Part shown: in pieces, positions 55,587-64,000 of the stretch
Position numbering within the stretch: position 1 is the first letter of the stretch
How the letters are laid out: each line of letters begins with the position of its first letter
NCBI RefSeq assembly: GCF_003063355.1
Contig: NZ_NESH01000001.1
Span: 620,001 to 684,000 of the forward strand
Source of the DNA: Limnohabitans sp. Bal53
GTDB lineage: Bacteria > Pseudomonadota > Gammaproteobacteria > Burkholderiales > Burkholderiaceae_C
Direction of reading: 5' to 3'
DNA length: 64,000 nt
Program-made: the position numbers and the translations under genes
The notes under the pieces: model-generated
The model's database searches: none
Told to the model about the DNA's origin: nothing
Seen by the model: the letters and a program-made list of their open reading frames with translations, nothing else

Positions 55587-56162
55587 TTATTTGTTCAAAG
55601 CCTTGAGCGCCAGCTTGATGCCCTCGCTCACGCCCACGTCCACGGGCAGGCTCTTGAGGGCTGCAGCAGCTTCTTTGTCGCTGTAGCCCAGCGCCAGCAA
55701 GGCTTGTTGGATGTCGCTTTGGGCGTCGCTTGTATTCACCGCAAACAAACCGCCCAGGTCACCGCCCAGCTTGCCTTTGAGTTCCAGCAACAGGCGCTCG
55801 GCGGTCTTTTTGCCAATGCCCGGCACTTTGACCAAACGGCCGACTTCTTGGGTGGTGATGGCCTGCGCCAAATCGGTCACGCTCATGCCCGACAACACGC
55901 TCAAAGCGGTGCGGGGCCCCACGCCAGAGATTTTGATGAGCTGACGAAAGGCCTCGCGTTCGGCCAGTGTGGCAAAGCCATACAGGATTTGCGCATCTTC
56001 ACGCACCACAAAGTGTGTGACCAAACTGACCTTTTCGCCCGTGGCGGGCAAGTTGTAAAACGTGCTCATGGGCACATTCACCTCGTAGCCCACGCCATGG
56101 CAGTCCACGATCACCTCGGGGGGGTTCTTGTCGCTCAAGATGCCGGTGAGTTTGCCAATCAT
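55587..56162 (-). CDS. ruvA: Holliday junction-binding protein RuvA
   Basis: A 191-residue DNA junction-binding protein. The N-terminal OB domain begins MIGKLTGIL, the two helix-hairpin-helix motifs are seen as [10 protein letters not shown] and [12 protein letters not shown], and domain III at the C-terminus binds RuvB. The ATG at 56162 is the family start; the open frame upstream overlaps phoH. RuvC is not in the window. Confidence 0.97.
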   Translation of the reverse strand: MIGKLTGILSDKNPPEVIVDCHGVGYEVNVPMSTFYNLPATGEKVSLVTHFVVREDAQILYGFATLAEREAFRQLIKISGVGPRTALSVLSGMSVTDLAQAITTQEVGRLVKVPGIGKKTAERLLLELKGKLGGDLGGLFAVNTSDAQSDIQQALLALGYSDKEAAAALKSLPVDVGVSEGIKLALKALNK

Positions 56163-56255
56163 GGGGGGTGACGCCTTAAATGCCTGTGATGGGAGAAAAT
56201 GCGCATTTGTCCTGGCCGTCCTGGCCACAAACTTCGCGCAGCTAGGATTATCAAC

Positions 56256-57236
56256 TTGATCGTCAGACACACCTTCACGCCGCACAACAACACCCGCCTG
56301 TCGCACCTGTGCGGCCCCATGGACGCGCACCTGCGCACCATCGAAGCTGGCTTGCAGGTGAGCATTGCGCACCGACACGAGCAGTTCAAGGTGGACGGAC
56401 CCAAGGCCGTGGCCATGCGGGCCATGGAAATCTTGCAAGCGATCTATGAGCGGGCTGACCGCCCAATTTCACCCGACATGGTTCAACTCATGCTGGTGGG
56501 CGACAGCGGGGGCGAAGAAGCCAACTTGCCCGCCTTGCAAACTCGCCGTGCCGACCTGAAGGCCCGCACCCCGGTCCAGGCCGCCTACCTGGAGAGCATC
56601 GCCTCACACGACATCACCTTTGGCATCGGGCCAGCCGGCACGGGCAAGACCTACCTGGCGGTGGCCTGTGCGGTGGACGCGCTGGAGCGCGCCAGTGTGC
56701 AACGCATCGTGCTCACGCGTCCGGCCGTCGAAGCCGGTGAACGACTGGGCTTTTTGCCGGGTGACCTGTCGCAAAAGGTCGACCCCTATTTGCGCCCGCT
56801 GTACGACGCGCTGTACGACCTGATGGGCTACGACAAGGTGCAAAAGGCTTTCGAGCGCAATGCGATCGAAATCGCGCCGCTGGCCTTCATGCGCGGGCGC
56901 ACCCTGAACAACGCGTTTGTGATCCTGGACGAGGCGCAAAACACCTCCACCGAACAAATGAAAATGTTCCTCACCCGCATCGGCTTTGGCGCCAAAGCCG
57001 TGGTCACGGGCGATGTGAGCCAGATCGACTTGCCCAAGGGACAGCTGAGCGGGCTGATCGACGCCGAGCGCGTGCTCAAGCGCGTCAAGGGCATTGCCTT
57101 CACGCGCTTTTCGAGTGCCGACGTGGTGCGCCACCCGCTGGTGGCCCGCATTGTGGACGCCTACGACGCGCAAGGCAGCGCCGCCATGCGCTCTGGCATC
57201 ACGACCCGCCGCAAACCTTTGCCGTCCGACGATTGA
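56256..57236 (+). CDS. ybeZ: PhoH-like ATPase (YbeZ)
   Basis: 326 residues from a TTG at 56256, which gives the family N-terminus ([21 protein letters not shown]) and has an AGGA site about 10 bases upstream; an ATG at 56199 is possible but would add non-family residues. The N-terminal KH-like region is followed by a RecA-type P-loop [11 protein letters not shown], and Walker B is ILDEAQN. It partners with the YbeY endonuclease in RNA processing and is followed at once by ybeY. Confidence 0.92.
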   Translation: MIVRHTFTPHNNTRLSHLCGPMDAHLRTIEAGLQVSIAHRHEQFKVDGPKAVAMRAMEILQAIYERADRPISPDMVQLMLVGDSGGEEANLPALQTRRADLKARTPVQAAYLESIASHDITFGIGPAGTGKTYLAVACAVDALERASVQRIVLTRPAVEAGERLGFLPGDLSQKVDPYLRPLYDALYDLMGYDKVQKAFERNAIEIAPLAFMRGRTLNNAFVILDEAQNTSTEQMKMFLTRIGFGAKAVVTGDVSQIDLPKGQLSGLIDAERVLKRVKGIAFTRFSSADVVRHPLVARIVDAYDAQGSAAMRSGITTRRKPLPSDD

Positions 57237-57256
57237 AATCCAAACCTCATACCCCC

Positions 57257-57712
57257 ATGGCCCTGAAACAGCTTCAACTGTCCCTGCAATTTGGCGACAT
57301 CCCCTATGCAGCCCGCCACCGCGCCGCCCTGCCCCGCCACACCGTGGCCCGTTGCATCCGCCACGCGCTGGCCGATGACGCCGAAATCACGGTGCGTATC
57401 GTGGGCGAAGAAGAAGGCCGGGCATTGAACCTCAGTTACCGCAAAAAAGACTACGCCACCAACGTCCTGACCTTCGATTACGAACAAGAACCCGTGGTGA
57501 TGGCCGATTTGGTGCTGTGCGCCCCGGTGGTGGCGCGTGAGGCCAAGGAGCAAGGCAAGACGCTGGCGGCGCATTACGCCCATTTGCTGGTGCACGGCAC
57601 TTTGCACGCCCAGGGCTGGGACCATGAGACCAGCACCGCCGATGCCGAGGAGATGGAGGCCTATGAGGTGGTGATTTTGGCGGGTTTGGGTCTCAAGAAC
57701 CCCTACGTTTGA
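57257..57712 (+). CDS. ybeY: Endoribonuclease YbeY (rRNA maturation factor)
   Basis: A 151-residue zinc metalloprotein needed for 16S rRNA 3' maturation. The zinc motif [11 protein letters not shown] near 115-125 is the YbeY signature. The ATG at 57257 is preferred over the TTG at 57233 that overlaps phoH/ybeZ. In many proteobacteria corC and lnt follow, but here the operon stops and two palindromic elements occupy the next 385 bases. Confidence 0.94.
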   Translation: MALKQLQLSLQFGDIPYAARHRAALPRHTVARCIRHALADDAEITVRIVGEEEGRALNLSYRKKDYATNVLTFDYEQEPVVMADLVLCAPVVAREAKEQGKTLAAHYAHLLVHGTLHAQGWDHETSTADAEEMEAYEVVILAGLGLKNPYV

Positions 57713-57764
57713 GTTCTCTAGCATCCTGTTTTTCGGGTAGGCCCCGAAAAGCTTGTGCTGGGAG

Positions 57765-57840
57765 GCCTCAAATAGAGTGGGGCCGGGTTCCTCATAACGG
57801 GGTACCGTAAATCGTCACCCGGCCCCACCCCATTCAAGGC
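57765..57840 (-). repeat. Palindromic element, copy B: 24-bp arms of different sequence, same core
   Basis: The arms at 57765-57788 and 57817-57840 surround a 28-nt core (57789-57816) that differs from copies A and C at only a few positions. The arm sequence has no similarity to A/C except the innermost GGGT/ACCC, yet all 24 positions pair. Four are non-Watson-Crick, and on the minus strand all four are G-U. The core on that strand has G-A and A-G pairs at positions 1, 2, 4 and 5 from each end. Confidence 0.9.
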
Positions 57841-57950
57841 CGTGGTGCGTTTTAACGCCCCTGATCTCTGAGTCGCGTCAAAACCCACGGGAAAACTTCA
57901 AAAAGAAGGCCACTCGTTCATTGGCATTTTTTTGCCAAACAGACCACCCA

Positions 57951-58026
57951 GGTGTGTGAGGGGATGCGGCGGGTGACGATTTTCGGTACCCCGTTATGAG
58001 GAACCCGCCGCATCCCCTCACACACC
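57951..58026 (+). repeat. Palindromic element, copy C, inverted
   Basis: Perfect 24-bp arms (57951-57974 and 58003-58026), identical to those of copy A. The 28-nt core (57975-58002) is in the opposite orientation to copies A and B: read on the plus strand it begins GACGATTT and ends TTATGAGGA. It lies 110 bases from copy B, so the two form a tail-to-tail pair between convergent genes. Confidence 0.9.
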
Positions 58027-58097
58027 GCCCCAACAAAATGCACACACCGCCCAAGCAAAAGAGGCACACAGCCCAAGCACAGGCAAAAGCAAAGCCG

Positions 58098-59507
58098 TCA
58101 GAGCAACCGAACCTTCACGCTCTTGCCCTTGATCTTGCCGTGTGACAACTGTGCCTCCACCTTTTTGGCCAACTCCGCCTGCACCGCCACATAGGTCGAA
58201 AACTCGTTCACATTGATCTTGCCCACCTGCTCGCGGGTCAAACCACACTCGCCCGCCAGCGCCCCCATCACGTCACCCGCCCGAATCTTCTCTTTGCGAC
58301 CGCCCACGATTTGCAGCGTGCGCATGGGCGGCTTCAAAAGGCCACCCGCAGCGGGCACCACATCGGCCAACGGGGCCCAAGTCGACTCTCGGCCTTGCAT
58401 GACTTCAATCTTGCCGACCGCACCCATCTCGTCCATGCTGGCCAGCGTGAGCGCCAGGCCTTCGGCATCACCCCGGCCGGTGCGGCCAATGCGGTGGATG
58501 TGGATTTCGGGGTCGGGCGTCACGTCCACGTTGATCACGGCCTCCAGGCCCTCCACATCCAACCCGCGTGAGGCCACATCGGTGGCCACCAGCACCGAAC
58601 AACTGCGGTTGGCAAACTGCACCAGCACCTGGTCGCGTTCGCGTTGCTCCAACTCGCCAAACAACGCCAGCGCGCTGTAGCCCTGGGCTTGCAGCACCGC
58701 CACCAGATCACGGCACTGCTGCTTGGTGTTGCAAAACGCGAGCGTGCGTTCGGGGCGGAAATGCGCCAAGAGTCTCGACACAGCGTCCAGTCGCTGACTT
58801 TCGCTGACTTCGTAAAACACCTGACGGATCTTGTGAGCACTGTGCTGCGCCTGCACTTTCACGGTCTGCGGTGAACGCATGAACTGCGCAGCCAACTTGG
58901 CGATGCCCTCGGGGTAGGTGGCCGAAAACAGCAGGGTCTGGCGGTCTTTGGCACACTGACGCACCACTTTGGCGATGTCGTCGAAAAAGCCCATGTCCAG
59001 CATGCGGTCGGCCTCGTCCAACACCAGCGTATTGACGCCCGCCAAACTCAGCGAACCGCGCTCCAAATGGTCCAAGATGCGACCGGGCGTTCCCACCACC
59101 ACATCGGCACCGTGCTCCAGACTCAGCGTCTGGCCGCGCAGAGCCACACCGCCACACAGGGTGACGACTTTCACGTTTTGACGGGCACGGGCGAGGCGCC
59201 TGATTTCTTGCGTGACTTGGTCGGCCAACTCGCGGGTAGGGCACAAAACCACGGCCTGAATGGCGGTGCTGGGCGAGCCCGCGCTTTGCAAGCGCTCAAT
59301 CAAAGGCAGGCCAAAGGCGGCCGTTTTGCCGCTGCCCGTGCTGGCTTGGGCGATCAGGTCTTGACCTGCCAACGTCACAGGTAAGCTGGCCGCCTGGATG
59401 GGCGTCATCTGGGTGTAGCCCAGTTGTTCGAGGTTTTGAAGGGTGGCGGGGGCCAGCGCAAGCTGGTCAAAGCGAACGGATGTCGCGTCTTGGTTTTTGG
59501 CAGTCAT
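58098..59507 (-). CDS. dbpA: DEAD-box RNA helicase DbpA
   Basis: A 469-residue ATP-dependent helicase acting in 50S subunit assembly. The Q motif and the P-loop ASTGSGKTAAFGLP are near residues 53-66, the DEAD box is present as DEAD in VLDEADRML, and SAT follows. The C-terminal ~75 residues (KIRAGDVMGALAGECGLTREQVGKINVNEFSTYVAV) are the DbpA RNA-binding domain that recognises 23S hairpin 92. This domain separates it from RhlE-type helicases. Confidence 0.94.
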   Translation of the reverse strand: MTAKNQDATSVRFDQLALAPATLQNLEQLGYTQMTPIQAASLPVTLAGQDLIAQASTGSGKTAAFGLPLIERLQSAGSPSTAIQAVVLCPTRELADQVTQEIRRLARARQNVKVVTLCGGVALRGQTLSLEHGADVVVGTPGRILDHLERGSLSLAGVNTLVLDEADRMLDMGFFDDIAKVVRQCAKDRQTLLFSATYPEGIAKLAAQFMRSPQTVKVQAQHSAHKIRQVFYEVSESQRLDAVSRLLAHFRPERTLAFCNTKQQCRDLVAVLQAQGYSALALFGELEQRERDQVLVQFANRSCSVLVATDVASRGLDVEGLEAVINVDVTPDPEIHIHRIGRTGRGDAEGLALTLASMDEMGAVGKIEVMQGRESTWAPLADVVPAAGGLLKPPMRTLQIVGGRKEKIRAGDVMGALAGECGLTREQVGKINVNEFSTYVAVQAELAKKVEAQLSHGKIKGKSVKVRLL

Positions 59508-59595
59508 CCACCGATTATCGGTGGCAGCGCTTGGAAATCGCCGTTGCGCTGCAGGCTCGTGTCAAGTCTGCGGCACCCACATCGGTTTCAATGGC

Positions 59596-60039
59596 TCAAG
59601 CGCTCATGCGCATCGGAATGGTGATCGGCCCATCGTTCACCAGCGACACCTTCATGTCGGCCGCAAATTGCCCCGTCTGCACGACCGGATGCGCGGCTCG
59701 GGCCCGCGCCAGAAAATGCTCATACAAACGCCGACCGTCTTCGGGCGCCGCCGCCAGCGTGAAGCTCGGGCGGTTACCCCCGGCCAGATCGGCGGCCAGT
59801 GTGAACTGGCTGACCACCAGCAAGCCACCGCCCACGTCTTGCACGCTCAGGTTCATCTTGCCCGCCTCGTCGCTGAAGATGCGCAGCTTGAGCATCTTGG
59901 CCAGCAGTTTGTCGGCCACCGCTTCGGTGTCGCCTTTTTCGGCGCACAGCAGCACCAACAAGCCCGCATCAATCTGGCCGATCACCGCCCCATCCACCCG
60001 CACGCTGGCTTCACTCACTCTTTGCAACACCGCGATCAT
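59596..60039 (-). CDS. dtd: D-aminoacyl-tRNA deacylase
   Basis: A 147-residue enzyme that removes D-amino acids and glycine wrongly attached to tRNA. The two active-site motifs are present: SQFTLAA near 77-83 and NDGPITI near 134-140 (family NxGP[VI]T). The ATG overlaps the stop of the cation efflux gene by four bases. Confidence 0.96.
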   Translation of the reverse strand: MIAVLQRVSEASVRVDGAVIGQIDAGLLVLLCAEKGDTEAVADKLLAKMLKLRIFSDEAGKMNLSVQDVGGGLLVVSQFTLAADLAGGNRPSFTLAAAPEDGRRLYEHFLARARAAHPVVQTGQFAADMKVSLVNDGPITIPMRMSA

Positions 60040-60962
60040 TTCAAGTCCCTCGCATCGTCAAAATGCGCCTCCACATCACTGGGCAAAAGCTGGATGGTGG
60101 CCCGCAAGCCAGGCACTTCGCTCATCAGCGCCTGCTCCACACTGGCGCGCAAGGCAGCGGCTCGGCCCAGCGTCCAACTGGCAGGCATGTGCATGTGCAC
60201 GTCCACAAAACGGCGTTGTCCGGCCTTGCGGGTGTTCAAGTGGTCAAAGCGGATGATCTCGGTCTGGCCGCGCTGGTGGGCAAAGCCATCGAGCACTTGC
60301 TGCACATCGGCCAACACCTCAGGCTCCAGCGCCTCGTCCATCAAACCCTGCGAAGACCGCCAAACCAGACTCCAGCCTTCTTTCAGAATATTCAGGGCCA
60401 CGCCAATGGCGACAACGGCATCCAGCCACAGCCAGCCGGTGGCACTGACCAGAGCAATGCCCACCACCACGCCTGCCGATGTCCAGACGTCGGTCACCAA
60501 GTGCCGGGCATCCGCTTCCAGCGCCAGCGAGCGGTGCTGCCGGGCGGCGCGAAACATCAACCAGGCCAGCAAACCGTTCAGGGACGAACTGACCACCGAC
60601 AAGGCCAGGCCCCAGCCGACCTGCTCGATGGGCTGCGGATCGAACAAACGATGAACCGCCACCCACATGATGCCCAAGGCGGCGACCAAAATCAGGATGC
60701 CTTCAAAGCCGGAAGAAAAATACTCGGCCTTGTGGTGTCCGTAAGGGTGGTCATCGTCGGCGGGGCGTGCCGCAATCGTCACCATCATCAAACCGAACAC
60801 CGCGCTGGCCAGGTTGACCAGCGACTCCATGGCGTCCGACAGCAAACCGACCGAACCCGTCAACCACCAAGCCCCGGTCTTGAGGGCGATGGTGAGCAAG
60901 GCCACCACCACCGATGCCGACAGCATGCGCGACGGCGTCATCCAAGCATCCACTTTTTTCAT
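60036..60962 (-). CDS. Cation diffusion facilitator family transporter
   Basis: A 308-residue CDF metal/H+ antiporter with about five or six membrane segments and a cytoplasmic C-terminal domain. Metal-site residues lie in [10 protein letters not shown] (near 39-48) and [13 protein letters not shown] (near 150-162); [13 protein letters not shown] is a family motif between helices. The metal (Zn, Fe, Mn or other) cannot be told with confidence. It is coupled to dtd downstream. Confidence 0.92.
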   Translation of the reverse strand: MKKVDAWMTPSRMLSASVVVALLTIALKTGAWWLTGSVGLLSDAMESLVNLASAVFGLMMVTIAARPADDDHPYGHHKAEYFSSGFEGILILVAALGIMWVAVHRLFDPQPIEQVGWGLALSVVSSSLNGLLAWLMFRAARQHRSLALEADARHLVTDVWTSAGVVVGIALVSATGWLWLDAVVAIGVALNILKEGWSLVWRSSQGLMDEALEPEVLADVQQVLDGFAHQRGQTEIIRFDHLNTRKAGQRRFVDVHMHMPASWTLGRAAALRASVEQALMSEVPGLRATIQLLPSDVEAHFDDARDLK

Positions 60963-61011
60963 AGGCTCAGGATACCCTCAGTGGATGGCCTTACCGTGCG
61001 CCAGCCACCTG

Positions 61012-62244
61012 TCAAGACAGCGTGACTTTGGCAAATTTGCGCTTGCCCACCTGCACCACATAAGTGCCCGCTTCGAGTTTCAGGCCCTTGTCGCTGACCA
61101 CGCTGGAGTCCACACGCACACCGCCGCCGTCGATCAGGCGTCCGGCCTCCGTGGACGACGGCGCCAAACCCGCTGACTTGAGCAAGGCCCCAATGCCCAT
61201 GGGCGCACCCGACAGGGTCACCTCAGGAATGTTGTCCGGCACACCGCCCTTGCTGCGGTTGATGAAATCCTGCTCAGCCGCGTCGGCGGCACCTGCGCTG
61301 TGGAAACGGGCGGTGATTTCCTTGGCCAGCATGACCTTGGCGTCTTTGGGGTTGCGCCCCCCTTCGACTTCTTTTTTCAGCGCCTCGATCTCGGCCATCG
61401 ACTTGAAGGACAGCAGGGTGTACCAGCGCCACATCAAGGTGTCTGAAATGCTCAGCACCTTGGCGAACATGGTGTTGGGCTCTTCAGCAATGCCGATGTA
61501 GTTGTTCTTGGACTTGGACATCTTGTCCACCCCGTCCAAGCCTTCGAGCAGCGGCATGGTCAAGATGCACTGAGGCTCCTGACCATACTCCGCCTGCAGG
61601 TGACGGCCCATCAGCAGGTTGAACTTCTGGTCGGTACCGCCCAGCTCCAGGTCGCTTTTGAGCGCGACCGAGTCGTAACCCTGCATCAACGGATACAGAA
61701 ACTCGTGCACCGAAATCGGTGTGCCAGCCTTGAAGCGGTCATGGAAATCGTTGCGCTCCATCATGCGCGCCACGGTGTATTTGGCCGCCAGCTGGATCAT
61801 GCCCATCGAGCCCAGTGGCAACGACCACTCACTGTTGTATCGGATCTCGGTTTTTGTGGGGTCCAGCACCATGCTGGCTTGTTTGTAATAGGTCTCAGCG
61901 TTGGCCTTGATCTGCTCAGGCGTGAGCGGCGGGCGGGTGCTGTTGCGGCCTGACGGATCCCCAATCAAGCTGGTGAAGTCACCAATCAAAAAGATCACCT
62001 GATGCCCCAAGTTCTGCAACTGGCGCATCTTGTTGAGCACCACGGTGTGGCCGATGTGGATGTCTGGCGCGGTCGGATCCAGACCCAGCTTGATGCGCAA
62101 TGGCACACCCGTGGCCTCTGACTTGGCCAGCTTTTGTAACCAGTCTTCTTTCGGAATCAGCTCTTCACAGCCCCTCAAAGTTAATTCCAAAGAATTCAAA
62201 ACACGGTCATTCACTGGATATTTTGTAACAAGCGCTTGATTCAT
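61012..62244 (-). CDS. tyrS: Tyrosyl-tRNA synthetase
   Basis: A 410-residue class I synthetase. The HIGH-type motif is HIGHTVVL near 53-60, and KMSKS is in DKMSKSKNN near 246. A C-terminal S4 RNA-binding domain follows ([17 protein letters not shown]). The layout is the TyrS form common in proteobacteria with long HIGH-region spacing. It is divergent from the M23 peptidase gene across a 142-base gap. Confidence 0.97.
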   Translation of the reverse strand: MNQALVTKYPVNDRVLNSLELTLRGCEELIPKEDWLQKLAKSEATGVPLRIKLGLDPTAPDIHIGHTVVLNKMRQLQNLGHQVIFLIGDFTSLIGDPSGRNSTRPPLTPEQIKANAETYYKQASMVLDPTKTEIRYNSEWSLPLGSMGMIQLAAKYTVARMMERNDFHDRFKAGTPISVHEFLYPLMQGYDSVALKSDLELGGTDQKFNLLMGRHLQAEYGQEPQCILTMPLLEGLDGVDKMSKSKNNYIGIAEEPNTMFAKVLSISDTLMWRWYTLLSFKSMAEIEALKKEVEGGRNPKDAKVMLAKEITARFHSAGAADAAEQDFINRSKGGVPDNIPEVTLSGAPMGIGALLKSAGLAPSSTEAGRLIDGGGVRVDSSVVSDKGLKLEAGTYVVQVGKRKFAKVTLS

Positions 62245-62386
62245 AAGGGTTTTTTCTGTGTTGAACGAGGTATAGACCGATACAATTGGCCTTGCTGTTT
62301 GATACGCATTTTATGTGCGGCCTGAAGAACCTTGGCGTTGATCGCCCTGCTCTTTCACGGCGGACATCGCCCCCTATCCCCTTTTC

Positions 62387-63853
62387 ATGCCGATCTTTTC
62401 CACCATTCAGTCAAAACTGATTTCTTTGCTGCTCAACGTTTTGTTCCTGTGCACGGCTGTGCTGGGCGCAATGTTGATTGCCGCGCAAAGATTTTTGGTT
62501 TGGCTGGATGCCTACCACCCACAGCTGAACCAGGCCCATCAGGTTTTGAATGGCTGGCTCAAGCGCCACCCCAAAACCATCGCTGCCACCTTGGCCAGCT
62601 TCTTGTTGGTGGGCGGCGGTGGCGCTTTTGCCGTGGCCAATCTGGGCCCAGACATTTCCGACCAACCTGTGGTCAACATCACAGTGCCTGTCGAGATCGC
62701 TCAGCTTGAATCTCAAGCCGAGTTGCTCGACCAGTTTGAAATCAACCTGACCCGAACAGAGCACACCCGCCCTTCCGATACGCCAGAATCTTTGCTGCGT
62801 CGATTGGGCCTTGTTGATGCTGAAGCTGCTGCTTTCTTGCGCAAAAATCCTTTGGCACGTCAGGCACTGCAGCAGGGTGGGCGTGCCGTGTCTGCTGAAG
62901 TCACCAGCCAACAATTGCTTCGCTCATTGAGCGTGCGCTGGCTCAAAAACGAAAGCGACACTTTTTTCCAGCGTCTTCGGGTCGAACGCTCCGTACAAGG
63001 TTTTCAAACGGCGCTTGAAACCTCCCCCATGAACACCAGCATCCGCATGACGGGTGGAACGGTGTCTCGCTCGCTCTACGATGCAGCCGATGAAGCCCGA
63101 CTGCCTGACCCTGTCATTCATCAGCTGACACAGATTTTTTCGAACCAGATTGACTTTCACCGCACCTTGCGCAAAGGTGCTCGTTTTTCTGTTGTCTATG
63201 AAGTGCTTGAAGCTGACGGCGAGCCCTTGCGTACGGGCCGTGTGCTCAGCGCCGAATTCCACAATGACAACAAGCAATACGATGCCGTCTGGTTCCAGGA
63301 GCCGGGTCAAAAGGGCAATTATTACGACATGGACGGCAAAAGTTTGAGCCGCTCTTATTTGGCATCCCCACTGACCTTCTCTCGAAGGACCAGTGGTTTT
63401 GCTATGCGGCTGCACCCAATTTTCAAGACCCAACAAGCGCACCGAGGCGTTGACTATGCTGCCCCTACTGGAACATCCACCATGACCGTGGGTGATGGCG
63501 TGGTCACTTTTGCGGGTCGTCGAGGTGGCTACGGCAACGTGGTGGAAATTCGGCACGGTAACGGCCACTCCACCTTGTACGCGCACCTGAGCCGGATCCA
63601 TGTTCGGAACGGTCAAACAGTCCAAAAAGGTCAAGTCATTGGTGCCGTGGGCTCCACAGGTTGGTCTACTGGACCCCATTTGCATTTTGAATTCCGCGTC
63701 AATGGCGTGCACGTTGACCCACAAAAAATCATTCAACAAGCCCAAAGCGGCCCCATTGCACCCACCTCCATGGGCCGTTTCGTGGCCTTGGTAGGTCAAG
63801 CCCAATCTCAGTTGCAAGCTGCATCTCAGATGAGGGATATCAGCAGTCAATAA
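62387..63853 (+). CDS. M23 family metallopeptidase (LytM-type)
   Basis: 488 residues. One membrane segment near 68-88 anchors it in the inner membrane. A long periplasmic region with an OapA-like/LysM-adjacent layout (about 100-320) precedes the C-terminal LytM domain. Zinc ligands are H and D in HRGVDYA (near 359-365) and the HLHFE motif (near 440), with a further YAHLS. These residues are intact, so it is probably an active DD-endopeptidase. It lies between tyrS and anmK, a common betaproteobacterial order. Confidence 0.92.
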   Translation: MPIFSTIQSKLISLLLNVLFLCTAVLGAMLIAAQRFLVWLDAYHPQLNQAHQVLNGWLKRHPKTIAATLASFLLVGGGGAFAVANLGPDISDQPVVNITVPVEIAQLESQAELLDQFEINLTRTEHTRPSDTPESLLRRLGLVDAEAAAFLRKNPLARQALQQGGRAVSAEVTSQQLLRSLSVRWLKNESDTFFQRLRVERSVQGFQTALETSPMNTSIRMTGGTVSRSLYDAADEARLPDPVIHQLTQIFSNQIDFHRTLRKGARFSVVYEVLEADGEPLRTGRVLSAEFHNDNKQYDAVWFQEPGQKGNYYDMDGKSLSRSYLASPLTFSRRTSGFAMRLHPIFKTQQAHRGVDYAAPTGTSTMTVGDGVVTFAGRRGGYGNVVEIRHGNGHSTLYAHLSRIHVRNGQTVQKGQVIGAVGSTGWSTGPHLHFEFRVNGVHVDPQKIIQQAQSGPIAPTSMGRFVALVGQAQSQLQAASQMRDISSQ

Positions 63854-63933
63854 GCGGGTGGAACCAAGGGCCATGTGAGGCCTGTTGATATCTGCCTCAG
63901 TCCTGCTTGAGGCCTACCGTTTTGCCGCTCTCC

Positions 63934-64000
63934 ATGCCTGCCTCTTATTTCATCGGCCTCATGTCTGGCACCTCCTTGGATGGGGTAGATGGCGTTCTTG
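63934..64000 (+). CDS. anmK: Anhydro-N-acetylmuramic acid kinase, N-terminus only
   Basis: The window ends after about 22 codons. The visible MPASYFIGLMSGTSLDGVDG is the characteristic AnmK start with its nucleotide-binding MSGTSLDG motif. AnmK phosphorylates anhydroMurNAc released by lytic transglycosylases such as Slt during wall recycling. It follows the M23 peptidase gene by 80 bases. Confidence 0.92.
   Translation, partial: MPASYFIGLMSGTSLDGVDGVL

Larger units (their letters stand above)
57713..58097. other. Convergent intergenic region with two palindromic elements
   Basis: 385 bases between ybeY (+) and dbpA (-). Besides copies B and C it has a TTTTCGGG/CCCGAAAA hairpin (about 57731-57750), just past ybeY, and a TTGGCA-T6-TGCCAA hairpin (57921-57938). 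No gene is seen; the short frames are made by the repeats. Confidence 0.8.

Noticed and set aside
57765..58026. Copies B and C as integron attC sites or a CRISPR array
   Set aside because: No GTTRRRY-type sites, no integrase or cas gene, no regular spacers, and the two copies are inverted rather than direct.
1..64000. tRNA or rRNA genes, prophage, insertion sequence
   Set aside because: No T-loop GGTTCGAATCC-type signals in a tRNA context, no rRNA sequence, and no transposase, phage structural or integrase gene (xerC is the housekeeping recombinase).

Overview
This window is chromosomal DNA from a betaproteobacterium, most likely a Comamonadaceae-type member of Burkholderiales (Limnohabitans or a relative is a reasonable guess, not proven). 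The evidence is the high GC content and tight gene packing; the mraZ-rsmH-ftsL-ftsI-murE-murF order; a DksA without the usual zinc cysteines; a small IF-1 with a proline-rich tail; a polyhydroxyalkanoate-system protein; the tyrS-M23 peptidase-anmK order; and a GC-rich intergenic repeat of a kind I remember from Comamonadaceae. I see no phage, plasmid, transposase, CRISPR array or tRNA. The only RNA gene I can support is rnpB.

Layout. 1-5046: division and cell wall cluster on the minus strand, cut inside murF, with a 10-bp-phased MraZ-type operator upstream of mraZ. 5279-10402: dksA, a COG0523 GTPase, xerC, a DUF484 gene and dapF on the minus strand. 10454-16895: a NUDIX/metallo-beta-lactamase fusion, a degenerate pseudouridine synthase, a cysteine-free IscR-like regulator, rnpB (minus), cysK and a flavoprotein. 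17153-24468: an orphan response regulator, a VF530-type protein, a SET-domain protein with a Ca/Na antiporter, then glmS and glmU around an Lrp-type regulator. 24692-35341: two lipoproteins, a metallo-hydrolase with a TetR regulator, 5-formyl-THF cyclo-ligase, Slt, a molybdopterin oxidoreductase and two peptidases. 35338-44348: an NDUFA9-like protein, GST, cca, trxC, infA, a MidA homologue, a pterin/folate cluster (FolM-like SDR and two FolB/FolX-type aldolases) and ttcA. 44367-48466: a DUF4136 lipoprotein, a histidine phosphatase, htpX, a DUF3025 gene and pyrC. 49030-53213: an aapJQMP amino-acid ABC operon with an attenuator hairpin after aapJ, preceded by a HypT-like LysR gene. 54522-64000: ruvAB, phoH, ybeY, dbpA, dtd, a cation efflux gene, tyrS, an M23 peptidase and the start of anmK.

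The genes are mostly housekeeping. The dcw genes, glmS, glmU, slt, M23 and anmK all serve peptidoglycan synthesis or turnover. The FolM/FolX/FolB cluster points to pterin reduction, possibly tetrahydromonapterin.

The most unusual signal is not a gene. Three intergenic elements (36375-36450, 57765-57840, 57951-58026) have exactly the same geometry: 24-bp inverted arms around a conserved 28-nt core. The arm sequence of one copy is entirely different, but its pairing is preserved. On one strand all its arm mismatches become G-U wobbles, and the core contains tandem G-A/A-G pairs. A divergent fourth copy (48573-48650) keeps the inner motif. This looks like a structured RNA or single-stranded-DNA hairpin family that I do not recognise.
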